A stretch of 64,000 bases of DNA. It comes from Polyodon spathula. Lineage: Eukaryota; Chordata; Actinopteri; Acipenseriformes; Polyodontidae. The position numbers were made by a program, and so were the translations under genes. Numbering within the stretch: the first letter of the stretch is position 1; every line of letters begins with the position of its first letter. The notes beneath the pieces were generated by a model. That model was not told the DNA's origin. It was given only the letters and a program-made list of their open reading frames with translations, and did not search any database. The stretch lies in assembly GCF_017654505.1 (NCBI RefSeq), contig NC_054548.1:30077774-30141773 (forward strand), read 5' to 3'. Positions 24,365 to 36,716 of this stretch are shown in pieces.

Positions 24365-27300
24365 TATTTTGCTTTATTACAGCAGCTTAGATTCACTTGT
24401 GTACCCTGTGCATGGAAACCACATTTTCACCAAATTCCACTAGTAATCTTCAAAAACAGCATGAGTACTTTACACATAGCTAATTTACATATTTAAATAC
24501 AACCCCCCACCTTTCCCATTCATTTGCATGACGTTGGGTGAAAAGCCCAGTTTACGCGAGTAAAATAAACTGAGTGAACAGAAACCCATTTTTTCTCATG
24601 TAAATGTCTCGAGTTAAAAAAAAAAAAAAAAAAACTTGCATGGAAACCCCATGATAGATAACCAGTTTCTACCATTTTCTCCAAAAGGTTGCTTTAGCTG
24701 TTGAAACAGAAGTTGTTTATTCTTATATAATTGGTCTAAACGCTTCTGAACCTAAATATCACCAACAATTTAAATATTAAAGTAGGAAAGATTATTTTCC
24801 TCTTTTTAAGGACTTATGAGACTCACACACAATATTAGAAAAAAAAAGATTGAATAAAATATGTCCCTGCCAAGGAAGGCTTTACCTTAATGGCATAACA
24901 ATATCCTCACAAACCCCTTATTATCCCTGTTTATGATATTTTTCCAGATTTTGTTTCACTTTGAAACACATTTTTTCTTCAAAAACATTACAAGTACACT
25001 TCCTCTATTATTGTATAGAAGTGCACTGAAGAGTGTGTAATCTGTAAACAGCTCAGCACAATCTCATTGCCCATTCTGTAACAGTTGTGCTTGTTGCAAG
25101 TTAGCCTTGTGACAACTATTCCTGGTCCCCCTACTTATTTAATCATTATAATGTCTATAGTACATTTCAATAAGAGACGAACATGACCACAAAGCAAGGA
25201 GTTCTAAAGTTTAATACTCCACTACTTTACTGCAAATCAATTCAAATGTATAAACAATGAGATTATTTAGAATTATTCTATTATAATAAAGAGTTACAAT
25301 ATTTTACACAGGTATTGTGGAAATGTAAGTTTGTACATGTGTGAACTGAATGAGCTTTGTATCATTTATAATCAAACTATCTTCAAAATGCAAATCTTGT
25401 TCATTTCTATTGCTAGGTATGCTGCATAATATTTATTAGTGATGATTAATTTGTAAGTAAAAAAAAAAAAAAAAAAGCATGTTGTCCCCAGAAACCAATG
25501 TATGGTAAAGTGTCACAGCAGCTAGAAGCCCTTCTTAGCATAATGCTTCTAACGTTTCCATGACATCACCTGGGAATCTGAAAAAGGATTCTAAGGAAAG
25601 CAAGCATGGTCATTCAGAAGCACATTAAATATTTTATGAGGAGATAGAGAAGACAGGAAAGAAGGTGGTCAGAAAGGTTAGTTCAACTCATTTGTGGAAC
25701 CATGGAAAGCCTTCAGCAACCAGAGTTGAAGAAGAATAAATCTTAAAGTGACGTTTCCATACCAGCAGCCCTATAGAATTAGAACGCCAACCGTTTGGTA
25801 TTTTAAGACAAGTGCTCTGCTTTTATTGAACGAGGAGCCGTGGTTATATTTTCAGAGCTACTTGTTCTGGATAAGTGCATAGGTTTCTGGTTGAAAGAAT
25901 AAACTGATAAAATAGCAACAATAAATGCCATCTCAAACTACATACATAATTTAAAACTGTAATCTTTTTAACTCAAACATTTAAAAATATTTTACATTGG
26001 CTTGTATTTTCACTTGTCACCAAAATCATAGATATCTCAGCAACTGGCACACTCCCAGTAACAGAGTGGCACTAGCACCTGTTCAGTCTTAAATCTAGAT
26101 TTATAATAATAGTTTGTGAAATAAAACAGTGTCCTCTCTAAAGACTAGTATTCTGTATTAAGTGTTGCCTTATAATTCTTTCTGAATTATACCATCCTTT
26201 TTCTGTCCATTAGTGATAAACTTGACACTAATAGATCTCTTATAAATGACTATAAAAATGCACTGCTTATATTCCTTTTGAAATTCCTCTACATTTCCAA
26301 TTAAATCTGTAATATGTTAAACACATGGTGTTGATCCTTATTCTTTACATGACTTGTAAATGCATGTATTTATGATTCATTATATATTTGTGTGTTCCCA
26401 ACTATCTCATTAAAAGTAACTAAAAAATATTAAGTTTCACAGGTGATTTGACTTGTTAATCACAGCCTGTTCCAAATGATCACATATGCTGTTCAAAGTG
26501 AGTCCAGGGACAACACAAAAGTGAGTGATTTTAAGTGTAATTAAACTTAAATGTAGTGATGTGAATAATGTGATTTACCTGTCAGACACCAGAAATAACA
26601 GCATCTACACCCTACCCAAGTACCTTGTAAGTCATCTACTGAACAGAGTTTATTGCTATTAATAGATTTTTTAATGTAAGTTTAAAATGTGCAAAATGTC
26701 AAAATTCGAAAAGGAAAGAAAATATCATATAATGAACTCCTTATGTATGATCATTTGTTGCAACTAAGGACCTGATTCTGAGAAAATTGCACTAATGAGG
26801 CTATTTGAGCACTTTTGTGGGCAAGTGCTTCCTCTTTGAACATTAAACGAATGACGGTGATGTGATTAATCATAGTACAGGGAGTGATACAGCAGCCAGA
26901 AAATACCTTGGTGGTTTTCATAATTAAACTGAATCAACATTTCAAAGAAATACCAATGTTATCACTTGTGTAGCGCTTCTGCATTCATGCAGTAGAGCAA
27001 ATAATTGAAGCCAACAAGATATGCCTTTAGTGTGAAGGGAATACTGCCATGTCTAACAGCATTCCAGTGTATAATCACAGCCAATGGTTACATTTTTGTT
27101 GTTTTCATAAGAGATTTGATCATGTTGGTAAATTATTTTGGTCGAGCTCATTGTATGTTCAATATACCAATTCAGTCCCTTGCCTGAAATTAGTTATTGA
27201 TGATTTATAAAGAGGAGAAAGAGCATCTTCAGTTTCATGGAGTGGGTACCAGGGCTGCGAGAGGAAGGGAGTGTTTTTTGCAACTTAGGATTGGAGGCTC

Positions 27301-27540
27301 AGCCTCTAGACAAGGGAAAAAGAAAAGGACAGGCCAACCTAGTGAGTACCTTCCCTCCCTATGGAGTCAAGTCTAGCCCTAATGGCCTCCAGGCCCCTGA
27401 AAAAACTGACTTCTCGAAGAGTCGTTATAAGCTTGGCCTTGTGACTGGGTCCCATTTACTGCCCAGTGTTTGAGCCTTAGAGGAGGGAATGGCTCATACG
27501 AAGCCTTGATGTAAGGAAGAAAAGAGAATTTGAAAGAAAA
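24365..27540. other. Gene-free sequence with possible conserved blocks
   Basis: No transposon or coding gene recognised apart from poly-A tracts near 24617 and 25460. Moderately complex stretches at about 25500-25700 and 26755-27185 look unlike repeats, the latter with TGATTAATCA and CATAATTAA motifs. They are candidates for regulatory DNA by composition only. Confidence 0.35.
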
Positions 27541-28836
27541 CAAATATTTACTAGTCATGGGACTTGAGGCTAAAGAAGGAAGTAAGACATAGCCTTCTTT
27601 CTTGAGGCAAGATATAGCGCATGAGCTGCAAAAGAATAGTGTGAACTGTGGTCCCCTTTGACCAGATGAAGGGGTATAAAAAGATTTCAAAGGCATTGAA
27701 TATCTCGTGGAACACAGTTAAGTCGATCATTAAGAAGTGGAAGGTATACGGCCCCACCCAGAATCTGCTTAGAGCAGGCTGTCCTCCCAAACTGAGCAGC
27801 CTGGTAAGAAGGGCATTGGTCAGAGAAGCCACCAAGAGGCCAATGACCACTCTGAAAGACCTACAGCATTCCATGGCTGAGATGGGAGAAACTGTCCATG
27901 TGTCAACAATAGCTGAGGTACTCCATAAATCTGGCCTGTATGGAAGATTGGCAAAAAGGAAGCCATTTCCTAAAAAAGCCCATGTAAAATCCCTCTTAGA
28001 GTTTACAAAAAGGCATGTGGGAGACTCTGAAAAGATGTGGCAAAAGATTCTGTGGTCTGATGAAACAAAAATCAACTGTGTGGCTTAAATGCAAAGCGTT
28101 ATGTCTGGCGCAAACCCAACACAGCACATCACCCAGGTAACACCATCCCTACTGAGAAGCATAGTGGTGGCAGTATCATGCTATGGGATGCTTTTCATCA
28201 ACAGGGACTGGGAAGCTTATCAGAGTAGAGGGCAAAATGGATGGAGCTAAATACAGGCAAATACTTGAGGAAAACCTGCTTCAGTCTGTAAAATACCTAA
28301 GACCAGGATGGAGAGTCACCTTTCAGCAGGACAATGACCCCAAGCACATAGCCATAGCGACATTGGAGTGGCTTAAAAACAAGAAAGTGAATGTCCTAGA
28401 GTGGCCCAGTCAAAGCTTGGACTTGAATCCAATTGAGACTCTGTGGCAAGACTTGAAGATTGCTGTCCACCAACGATTCCCATCCAACTTGACAGCTTGA
28501 ACAATTTTGCCAAGAAAAATGGACGAATATTGCACGATCCAGATGTGCAAACCTGGTAGAGACTTACCCCAAAAGACTCACAGCTGTAATTGCTGACAAA
28601 GGTGGTTCTACCAAGTATTGACTCAGGGGAGTGAATACCTATCTAACCAAGACATTTCAGTTTTTTTTTTCATTAACTTTCAAAAGTTTCACAATAAAAA
28701 TTCTCTTGCCTCTTCAAAGTGTTGAGTAGGTTGTGTAAATCAAAGGAAAACAATCCCATTTAAATGCATCAAGATTTCAGGTTGTAACACAACAAACTGT
28801 GAAAACGTCGGGGGGGAGGTGTGAACACTTATTATG
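27541..28836 (+). mobile_element. Tc1-like DNA transposon, left end missing
   Basis: The transposase is open at 27648-28085 (GYKKISKALNISWNTVKSII is the paired-type [11 protein letters not shown] holds the first catalytic Asp). After a frameshift near 28085-28180 it is open again at 28183-28500 (QQDNDPKH second Asp; DLNPIE third acidic residue). The catalytic triad therefore survives although the frame is broken. The right inverted repeat region (TCAGGTTGTAACACAACAAA..., about 28775-28836) ends at a TA microsatellite. No matching left terminus is visible; sequence left of about 27540 is unrelated, so the copy is truncated there. Confidence 0.88.

Positions 28837-28837
<1 letters not shown>

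Positions 28838-28904
<67 letters not shown>
28838..28904. repeat. (TA)n microsatellite at a Tc1 end
   Basis: About 33 TA units starting at the apparent right terminus of the Tc1 copy. Confidence 0.95.
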
Positions 28905-28908
<4 letters not shown>

Positions 28909-28929
28909 TACCGTATGTCCACTTGACTT

Positions 28930-28930
28930 T

Positions 28931-28974
<44 letters not shown>

Positions 28975-28975
28975 G

Positions 28976-29009
<34 letters not shown>

Positions 29010-29026
29010 TTGTTTTGTTTTTAAAT

Positions 29027-29078
<52 letters not shown>

Positions 29079-29109
29079 TGTCCATTGAAATTCGATGTTC
29101 AAGCATTAT

Positions 29110-29139
<30 letters not shown>
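28930..29139. repeat. Extreme poly-G tracts
   Basis: Four pure G runs of about 33 (28941-28973), 31 (28977-29007), 50 (29027-29076) and 30 (29110-29139), preceded by poly-T. Such runs are rarely this long in real genomes. They may be G-quadruplex-forming DNA or a sequencing/assembly artefact. All ORFs through it are meaningless. Confidence 0.9.
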
Positions 29140-29140
<1 letters not shown>

Positions 29141-31398
29141 CGATCTCAATTTTTGAATCTTTACTTTTTGGTAATTTTTTAGGTAAACCCTTTTTATAGG
29201 ATAGTCTGTGTAAACAGCACAGTTTATATTAATATCACAATGTCATGTTTCTGTAAACAAAACCCCTTTGAACCAATGCAACATGTATAATACAACAGAA
29301 GTACTAATCTGTCAGTGATTGTTAGATTTACAATGGTAGTAACAGCGACATAAAATCAAAAATCTGCTCTAAGGAGTCACAAAACATTGAAATATAATAT
29401 TACGTTTTAGTTAGTAAAATAATATTACATTTTAGTTAGTAATTTAATATTACGTTTTAGTTAGTAATTCCCTTTAAATCTCCTTGTTTTTTGTATTCCA
29501 TTAGTTAACACAACATTAACAAGTCCTTGTTTAGAATATTTAATGACAGATTACAAATTAACAAATATATCAAATAAATGCACATGTGCATCGTTTGCTA
29601 AGAATCTTGGGTTAGATTCCCTTTTCCATGCACTCCTAACATGTTTGTTGAGACACAATAAATCTTTGTTGATGGAAATCTATGACTTTGAGTGGCTAAT
29701 TTTTGGGTCATAAGGAACAGTGCACATGAACCCTTTGCTGTAATGTTGATGTAACCTTGCTAGCTGACCTATGTGCATTTACACTGGGCTCTGGGGTCCA
29801 TAACATCTGTCTCGAGTCAGAACAGACTTCCTGGAGGCCAACTTTATTTTTTTTTTGTTTTTTTATTGTGTATAATAAACCACAGTGAAAGCCACATCCG
29901 AGTTCAGTTTCTTTTTGGGCCCCAGATTGTCTTACTGTCAATGACAGCATTTTGCGTTTTCATTAACATCCTTCCACAGCATTTAAGTACTGGAATATCA
30001 CCCACTATATCCAATGACAGTAATATTGTACTCCTGCCACCCACCAATTGGATCAGCACTTCAACTAAGTGTCACAGATCTTTATAAACTTGAGAGGCTG
30101 TGGTTGCTTCTTGAGGTAAAGCTATATGTGGGAGGAGGCACATTTCTGATACATTTAGCTTGTTTTACCCTCCAAATGCTGAGCATATTTTGAAGCACCT
30201 TCAGATAAAATGTTTTTATACTTATTTACAGTGAGTTAGTTTTAGCTAATAGCTTTGATTTAAAAGCTAAAGCCTGTTTTAGATGAGTCAGTTTTCTTGG
30301 TTGGATATATACCAAATGGCAGGATTAAATAAATGAACAATAACGATTTACACTAACAATGTGATAAAAGTGATGAAAATATAATATCTTAAAAGTTACT
30401 GCTCTGTTTTATCCGAAACAACCATCCACATCACCATAAAGTAAGTAAGCAATAATGAGTAAGCAATGGTGATGTGTTGCCATAAATCAAATAGATTGAT
30501 GTTTTCAAATAACTACCTTCATTTATGAAGAAACTCTAGAACTATAGTGTGGTAAATAATCTTTTCCAAAAATTTGATTTCAGTATTTCTATTTTAATGA
30601 TGTGAACCGTGCCAGATTTAAATGCTACTGGTTTTCAATTGTAAATTAATCTTGTTATCCCAAACCCCCATACCACCACAGAGGGCATTTATAGTCCCCT
30701 TTTTTACTGCACTAAAAGATTTCCCTAAAAAGAAGGTTTACTCAATGTAGGGTACCTGCTATTTAAGCTTTACACTGTTGAGACCCCTGTTGTGTATTTA
30801 TCATAATGATAGACACATGTATCTTCCTCTATAAGCAGCCAGCCAACATGCCTCACATGCTTAACAGCTTTCAAAAGTAAGAACCAGGCTTAATGACTAA
30901 CAATACACTAGTAATATGTCTATAAGAAGGGCAGCATACTAGAGGAGACTACTTTTCTTGACCAGTACAAGCAGCTCTTCAGACATCAGACAGAAAATCA
31001 AGAGCATGCACTATTAGAAGCCATTATGGGCCTGGTTTATGGATCTGGGCTCCCAACATGAAACCAGTGTTGATACATCTGCTGATTGCAGTGATTGACT
31101 GTTGTGTCATATTATCCGCTTGCATTTCCAACCCCCTCACATCTGGGGATATCAACACCACAGATCGCCAAGCAGGACTCAATTGATTATCCTCAAAATT
31201 TGCTCCTGCTATTGACCATGATGGGAAAAATTGTGCCACTGAATTATTCAGAATGAAAACATACACAGAGGAAATCGATACAGCATATCTGATATTGAAG
31301 GCACATTAAACTCAGCAGTATAAGGTGGCTGGAGACAGCTGCTACTCACGGAAAGGATTTCTCTGAAATTTTAACTTTATTTTTCCTACTTGCTGTGT
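29140..31398. other. Gene-free sequence
   Basis: No gene or transposon recognised apart from the short tandem repeat at 29396-29467. Confidence 0.45.
29396..29467. repeat. Three-copy 25-bp tandem repeat
   Basis: The 22-bp unit AATATTACGTTTTAGTTAGTAA (middle copy with A for G) occurs three times with 3-bp linkers. Confidence 0.9.
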
Positions 31399-31399
31399 C

Positions 31400-34110
31400 A
31401 TAATAACATAAGAACATAAGAAAGTTTACAAATGAGAGCAGGCCATTCGGCCCATCTTGCTCGTTTGGTTGTTAGTAGCTTATTGATCCCAAAATCTCAT
31501 CAAGCAGCTTCTTGAAGGATCCCAGGGTGTCAGCTTCAACAACATTACTGGGGAGTTGATTCCAGACCCTCACAATTCTCTGTGTAAAAAAAGAGCCTCC
31601 TATTTTCTGTTCTGAATGCCCCTTTTTCTAAACTCCATTTGTGACCCCTGGTCCTTGTTTCTTTTTTCAGGCTGAAAAAGTCCCTTGGGTCGACACTGTC
31701 AATACCGTTTAGAATTTTGAATGCTTGAATTAGGTCGCCACGTAGCCTTCTTTGTTCAAGACTGAACAGATTCAATTCTTTTAGCCTGTCTGCATATGAC
31801 ATGCCTTTTAAGCCCGGAATAATTCTGGTCGCTCTTCTTTGCACTCTTTCTAGAGCAGCAATATCTTTTTTATAGAGAGGTGACCAGAACTGAACACAAT
31901 ATTCAAGATGAGGTCTTACTAGTGCATTGTACAGTTTTAACATTACTTCCCTTGATTTAAATTCAACACTTTTCACAATGTATCCGAGCATCTTGTTAGC
32001 CTTTTTTATAGCTTCCCCACATTGTCTAGATGAAGACATTTCTGAGTCAACAAAAACTCCTAGGTCTTTTTCATAGATTCCTTCTCCAATTTCAGTATCT
32101 CCCATATGATATTTATAATGTACATTTTTATTTCCTGCATGCAGTACCTTACACTTTTCTCTATTAAATGTCATTTGCCATGTGTCTGCCCAGTTCTGAA
32201 TCTTGTCTAGATCATTTTGAATGACCTTTGTTGCTACAACAATGTTTGACACTCCTCCTACTTTTGTGTCGTCTGCAAATTTAACAAGTTTGCTTACTAT
32301 ACCAGAATCTAAATCATTAATGTAGATAGGTGTACCACACAAGGTACCACAATTTACCACAGTACCACACTCCATTCTGAGGTTTTTCCTCTAATAAGTA
32401 CTTTCTGTTTTCTACATGTTAACCACTCCCTAATCCATGTACATGTGTTTCCTTGAATCCCAGCTGCGTTCAGTTTGAGAATTAATCTTTTGTGCAGGAC
32501 TTTGTCAAAAGCTTTCTGGAAATCTAAATAAACCATGTCATATGCCTTGCAATTATCCATTATCAATGTTGCATCCTCAAAAAAATCAAGCAAGTTAGTT
32601 AGACACGATCTCCCTTTCCTAAAACCATGTTGACTGTCTCCCAGGACCCTGTTACCATATAGGTAATTTTCCATTTTGGATCTTATTATAGTTTCCATAA
32701 GTTTGCATATAATAGAAGTCAGGCTTACTGGTCTGTAGTTACCTGGTTCAGTTTTGTTTCCATTTTTGTGGATTGGTATTACGTTTGCAATTTTCCAGTC
32801 TGTTGGTACCACCCCTGTGTCAAGAGACTACTGCATGATCTTGGTTAGCGGTTTGTAAATTACTTCTTTCATTTCTTTGAGTACTACTGGGAGGATCTCA
32901 TCCGGCCCAGGGGATTTGTTTATTTTAAGAGCTCCTAGTCCCTTTAACACTTCTGCCTCAGTTATGCTAAAGTTATTTAAAACTGGATAGGAACTGGATG
33001 ACATGTGGGGCATGTTGTCAGTATCTTCCTTTGTAAAAACTTGTGAAAAGTAATCATTTAATATATTTGCTATTTTTTTTTCTTCATCTACGATTTTGCC
33101 ATTTGTATCTCTTAAACATGTAATCTCCTCTTTGAATGTTCTCTTGCTGTTGTAATATTGGAAAAACATTTTGGAATTGGTTTTAGCTTCCTTAGCAATG
33201 TTCATTTCTATTTTCTCTATTTAGTTTTACATTTAGATTTGTCTACTTTAGGGATGTAATTGTTTTGCGCCTCTAGTACTACATTTTTGAAGAACAACCA
33301 TCCTTCTTCTGTGGGTGTTTTCTCTATTTTACATCAATCTACTTCTGTTAGTCTCTGTTTCATACCTTCATAGTTTGCTTTTCTAAAATTGTAAACCTTA
33401 GCTTTAGTCATTACTTTTGGGGTTTTAAAAAACACTTCAAATGAGACCATGTTGTGGTCTGAGTTTGCCAGTGGTTCTCTGACCTCTGTTTTAGTTATTC
33501 TGTCTTCGTTATCTGGAAAGACTAAATCAAGGCATGCCTCCCCTCTAGTCGGTGCCTTGACAAATTGTGTTAGGAAGCAGTCATTTGTCATTTCCACCAT
33601 TTCAATTTCATCCTTCGTGCTACCCACTGGGTTTTCCCATTTTATATGGGGGAAGTTGAAATCCCCCATTAGTATGGCTTCTCCTTTGCTACACGCATTT
33701 CTAATGTCATTGTATAACAGATTATTTTGCTCACCGTCTGAATCTGGTGGTCTATAGCATGCTCCTATTATTATGCCCTTTGAATTTTTGTCAGTTATTC
33801 TGACCCATATTGATTCAGCTTTATTTTCTTTGTCCAGGTTTAACACCTGGGCTTCAAGACTGTTTCTTATGTATAGCGCTACCCCTCCTCCTCTTCTGTC
33901 CTGCCTGTCTTTCCTATACAGTGTATACCCACAAATATTATATTCGTCCCCATCACTCTCAGACAACCAAATTTCTGTAACACCAATCACATCATAATTA
34001 CTTGTTAGTGCAGTAGCTTCAAGTTCTAGAATTTTTTTTCTGACACTTCTAGCATTTAGATAAATACATTTAATGGTTGTCTTACCTGAGTTGTTGTTCT
34101 TGTTTTGATG
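31400..34110 (-). pseudogene. CR1-type ORF2: AP endonuclease and reverse transcriptase
   Basis: The N-terminal endonuclease reads CIYLNARSVRKKILELEATA then DVIGVTEIWLSE (about 34060-33960). Catalytic blocks include GACYRPPDS, LMGDFNFPHIKW and LANSDHNMVSFE (33990-33334). The RT part contains LKINKSPGPDEI, NYRPVSLTSIICKLME, DFQKAFDKVLHKRL and the active site VKFADDTKVGG (about 32290). Lesions: a frameshift and stop between 33334 and 33206; a TAG at 32828-32830; loss of the conserved SGxPQGS-type block, replaced by GTGGTAC-like repeats around 32331-32372; and a frameshift near 31560 before the C-terminal codons. The enzyme cannot be made. Confidence 0.93.
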
Positions 34111-34155
34111 CGGTCTCCCTTCTGTTTTTTTGTTGATTTCTCCCCCCTTCCTTTC

Positions 34156-34995
34156 TAGTTTAAATGTTTCTGAACCTGCTCGAGGATTTTTTCTCCAAGT
34201 AGACTGGTTCCCTTGTTATTTAAGTGCAGTCCGTCCTGTCTTCAGCCATGCGTTTTGATTAATTATTTCCAGCTGTCCATATGGTCCTTTGCAAGGTGCC
34301 GGTAGTATACCAGAAAATACCACAGTTTTGGTCTTCTCTTTTAATTTCCTTCCTAGCTCTCTGAATTTGTTTTGCAGGGATTTTGGTCTGTCTCTTCCAA
34401 TGTTGTTTGTACCGATGTGGACGACTACTACCGGGTCGTCTCCTGTTCGTTCTAGGAGCCTGTCCATGTTCTCAGTGATGTGCTTGACCGAGGCTCCCGG
34501 AAGGCAGCAAACTGTTGTAGCAAGGGGGTCCAAACCGCGAATTGAACTTGCTGTGTTTCTCAATATGGAGTCCCCATCAATCATGACCTCCCTTCTTTTT
34601 GCTGTCTGGTCACCATTGTCAATAGGGTCCTGGATGTTGTTCCTTTCATTCTCTTGTTGTTGGGTCTGCTCATCAAAATTCTGAAGTGACTCAAATCGGT
34701 TGGTTGTTTTGATTTCTGGTGGTTGTGTTTGAGGAAGTTTATTTTTTTCCCTGCTTCTGCCTACCTGAACCCAGCTGTTCTGACCTTCTATCTCCCTGGT
34801 GGCTTTCATTCTGTTAGAGGTGATGCAGACTTCCATGAATTTTGGGTGTGCCTGTCCCTCAAGATCCTGTTGCTGTCTCACTTCTTCCAGCTCCATTTCT
34901 AGCATACTTACTAGTTTATGCAAATCCTGGATCGCGCGGCACTTTACGCACACTTGGTTTAGCTTCGCTGGGTTTTCTCGGATTTCCCACATCAA
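34156..34995 (-). pseudogene. CR1-type ORF1 with SGNH esterase domain
   Basis: The N-terminus has a CVKC pair followed by a short coiled coil (LHKLVSMLEMELEEVRQQQD). The second half is an SGNH-type hydrolase: VMIDGDSILRNT carries the nucleophile Ser, and VVVVHIGTNNIGRDRP is the GTND-like block. The frame ends prematurely at 34216 through a single frameshift immediately before DGLHLNNKGTSLLGEKILEQ, the block holding the catalytic Asp-x-x-His, which is read in another frame down to a stop at 34156-34158. Esterase ORF1s are known in CR1-group LINEs; their role in retrotransposition is membrane or lipid related by inference. Confidence 0.9.
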
Positions 34996-35350
34996 ACAGT
35001 GTCACAGATTACTGGCTTGAAGACCATGTTGAGGGTTTTTTTTTTTTTTTTTTTTTGAAGTTTAGTTTCTTCTGCAGCCGTCAGCCTGCTTTGAAACTGC
35101 TTCTAAACTGCTCTGTACTTTTCCACGCCTGTACTTCTCCCACTCGCTGTCGCTTCCACTCGCTGTCACTGGGAAGACTGCCTCGTTTAACTGCATTGTT
35201 CTGCTGTGCTCCTCCCCTCGCCCGTGTCTCAGAACGGCGCTGAATTTGAATCAGCTTCTCCGAGTTTCAGCTTGTTTGTTATCAGAAAAACACATGCGGC
35301 TTTATAACTTTGAGCTGCTGCTGTGTCACCCGCATTGCTTCCACAGTTAC

Positions 35351-36622
35351 TGTATGTTTTTGCTAGATTTTACTTAACTTACATAGAACTGCATCTTATG
35401 GCTCTGGCTGGACTCAGTTATGCATATTGAATTTCAGGATGGGTTGGTTGACTTGGAGTCATTTTTATCTTACTATTCATGAATGTATATATACATCAAT
35501 ATCATGACGCACCCTATTTACTGAATATAAATATACAATGTATTACAATTATTTGCATAATTAACAATGACATTTATTAATGAATGAGAAAATTATTCAT
35601 ATCTAAAGTATACTGATTGTTACAATGTGAAACTTTTTGTTTGGTCTAGGTTGTCGAATCAAGACAACCTTTATGGATTTTCAGTTTAAGAAACATATTT
35701 TAATGTACTACAGTGGTCTTGTATTAAAAATCCCTCATTTAAGCCATAGTAATTAGTTAATTGGCCATTTTTATATGAAGTCTTAAAGCAAGCATATAAA
35801 CCAGCTATTTTAAACTAATTGGATCAAGCATTTATTGGCATTGTTTGCTGCTTAAACATAGTCTGCAGTGTTTTAAATCTCAGTTGATTAGACTGAATGC
35901 TGCTGAAGTAATAAAATTTAATGGAAAATCCAATGGATAGCTGATTAATAAGCCATAATTATAAGTTGCTGTCTTTCAGTACAAGCAACTAATGAAGATA
36001 TAAGACTTTCCCACCCACTCATTAATAAGACAAAGTTTACTATAACCTGAAGCTGACAAAATGTCTCTATATACAATGATAACACTGTTGCCAGCCTATG
36101 GCCTTTTAACTAAAAGGTGAAGAAACCAACTGGCTTGTAGAGGAGGAGGTAAATGTAGTATTCAAATGCAAGGGCTATATGCACTGCGTAATATCCTGAG
36201 GGGCAGAAATGTATGTCAGAAGTTATCCCCCCCCCGTGGATGACACTACCTGGTAAATCATGTTATACTAGACATCTATTAAAGATAACAAAGCATAAGG
36301 CTGACATGGAATATAGTAGTACTTTTCCATGTGATCAGCTGTACAAAGACAAACTATCTCACCATTACGTACACACTCTGTTAGTCCCTTTTAATATGTA
36401 AGCAAATCAAAGTTTTCCCGCTGTTAGGTCCAGCTTTCAAAAGACCATTCTACCCAGTCCCTTTGGTGGTCATATAGATTTCTCATCTGTTTAATGTAGA
36501 ATAATTATAAGTAGGCCTAAATTAGAAAAATAATTACCAAACTCAATAACTTTAGGCACACACATTCTTATCTTGTATTTCTTGAGGCTGTCATTTTAAT
36601 TTTTTAAAGATGATTATGTTGT
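35351..36622. other. Gene-free sequence with POU-like sites
   Basis: No ORF. Contains the POU4-like cluster at 35551-35602 and several TAATTA/TTAATTAG-type homeodomain motifs between 35730 and 36000. Confidence 0.4.
35551..35602. promoter_or_regulatory. Cluster of POU/octamer-like motifs
   Basis: Within 52 bp: ATTTGCATAATTAA (octamer joined to TAATTA, close to the POU4 consensus GCATAATTAAT), then TTATTAATGAAT, then AAATTATTCATATC (reverse of ATGAATAAT). The cluster lies 23 kb downstream of POU4F1. Autoregulation of POU4F1 is known in mammals; a role for this cluster is inference. Confidence 0.35.
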
Positions 36623-36716
36623 CAGTTTTAACATTACTTCCCTTGATTTAAATTCAACACTTTTCACAATCTATTTATCTTGTTAGCCTTTTTTACTTGT
36701 CTAGATGAAGACATTT
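36623..36716 (-). mobile_element. Short internally deleted CR1-type LINE fragment
   Basis: The first ~48 bp are identical to 31937-31985 of the longer LINE. The copy then loses two short internal segments but keeps CTTGTTAGCCTTTTTT and TTGTCTAGATGAAGACATTT in the same order. Neither end carries a retrotransposon terminus. Confidence 0.85.

Larger units (their letters stand above)
31399..35350 (-). mobile_element. CR1-type LINE, nearly full length, inactive
   Basis: The element reads right to left: a GC-richer 5'UTR (about 35000-35350, with a poly-A tract on its strand), ORF1 with an esterase domain, ORF2 with AP endonuclease and reverse transcriptase, and a 3' tail. The 3' end shows octamer repeats: on the plus strand CATAATAA, CATAAGAA, CATAAGAA at 31399-31422, typical of CR1/L3 relatives. 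The left edge of the 5'UTR is approximate and no target duplication was found. ORF lesions are described in the separate entries. A second fragment of the same family lies at 36623-36716. Confidence 0.92.

Noticed and set aside
28799..29182. ORFs of poly-Gly or poly-Pro through the G runs
   Set aside because: Pure low-complexity artefacts of the homopolymer tracts.
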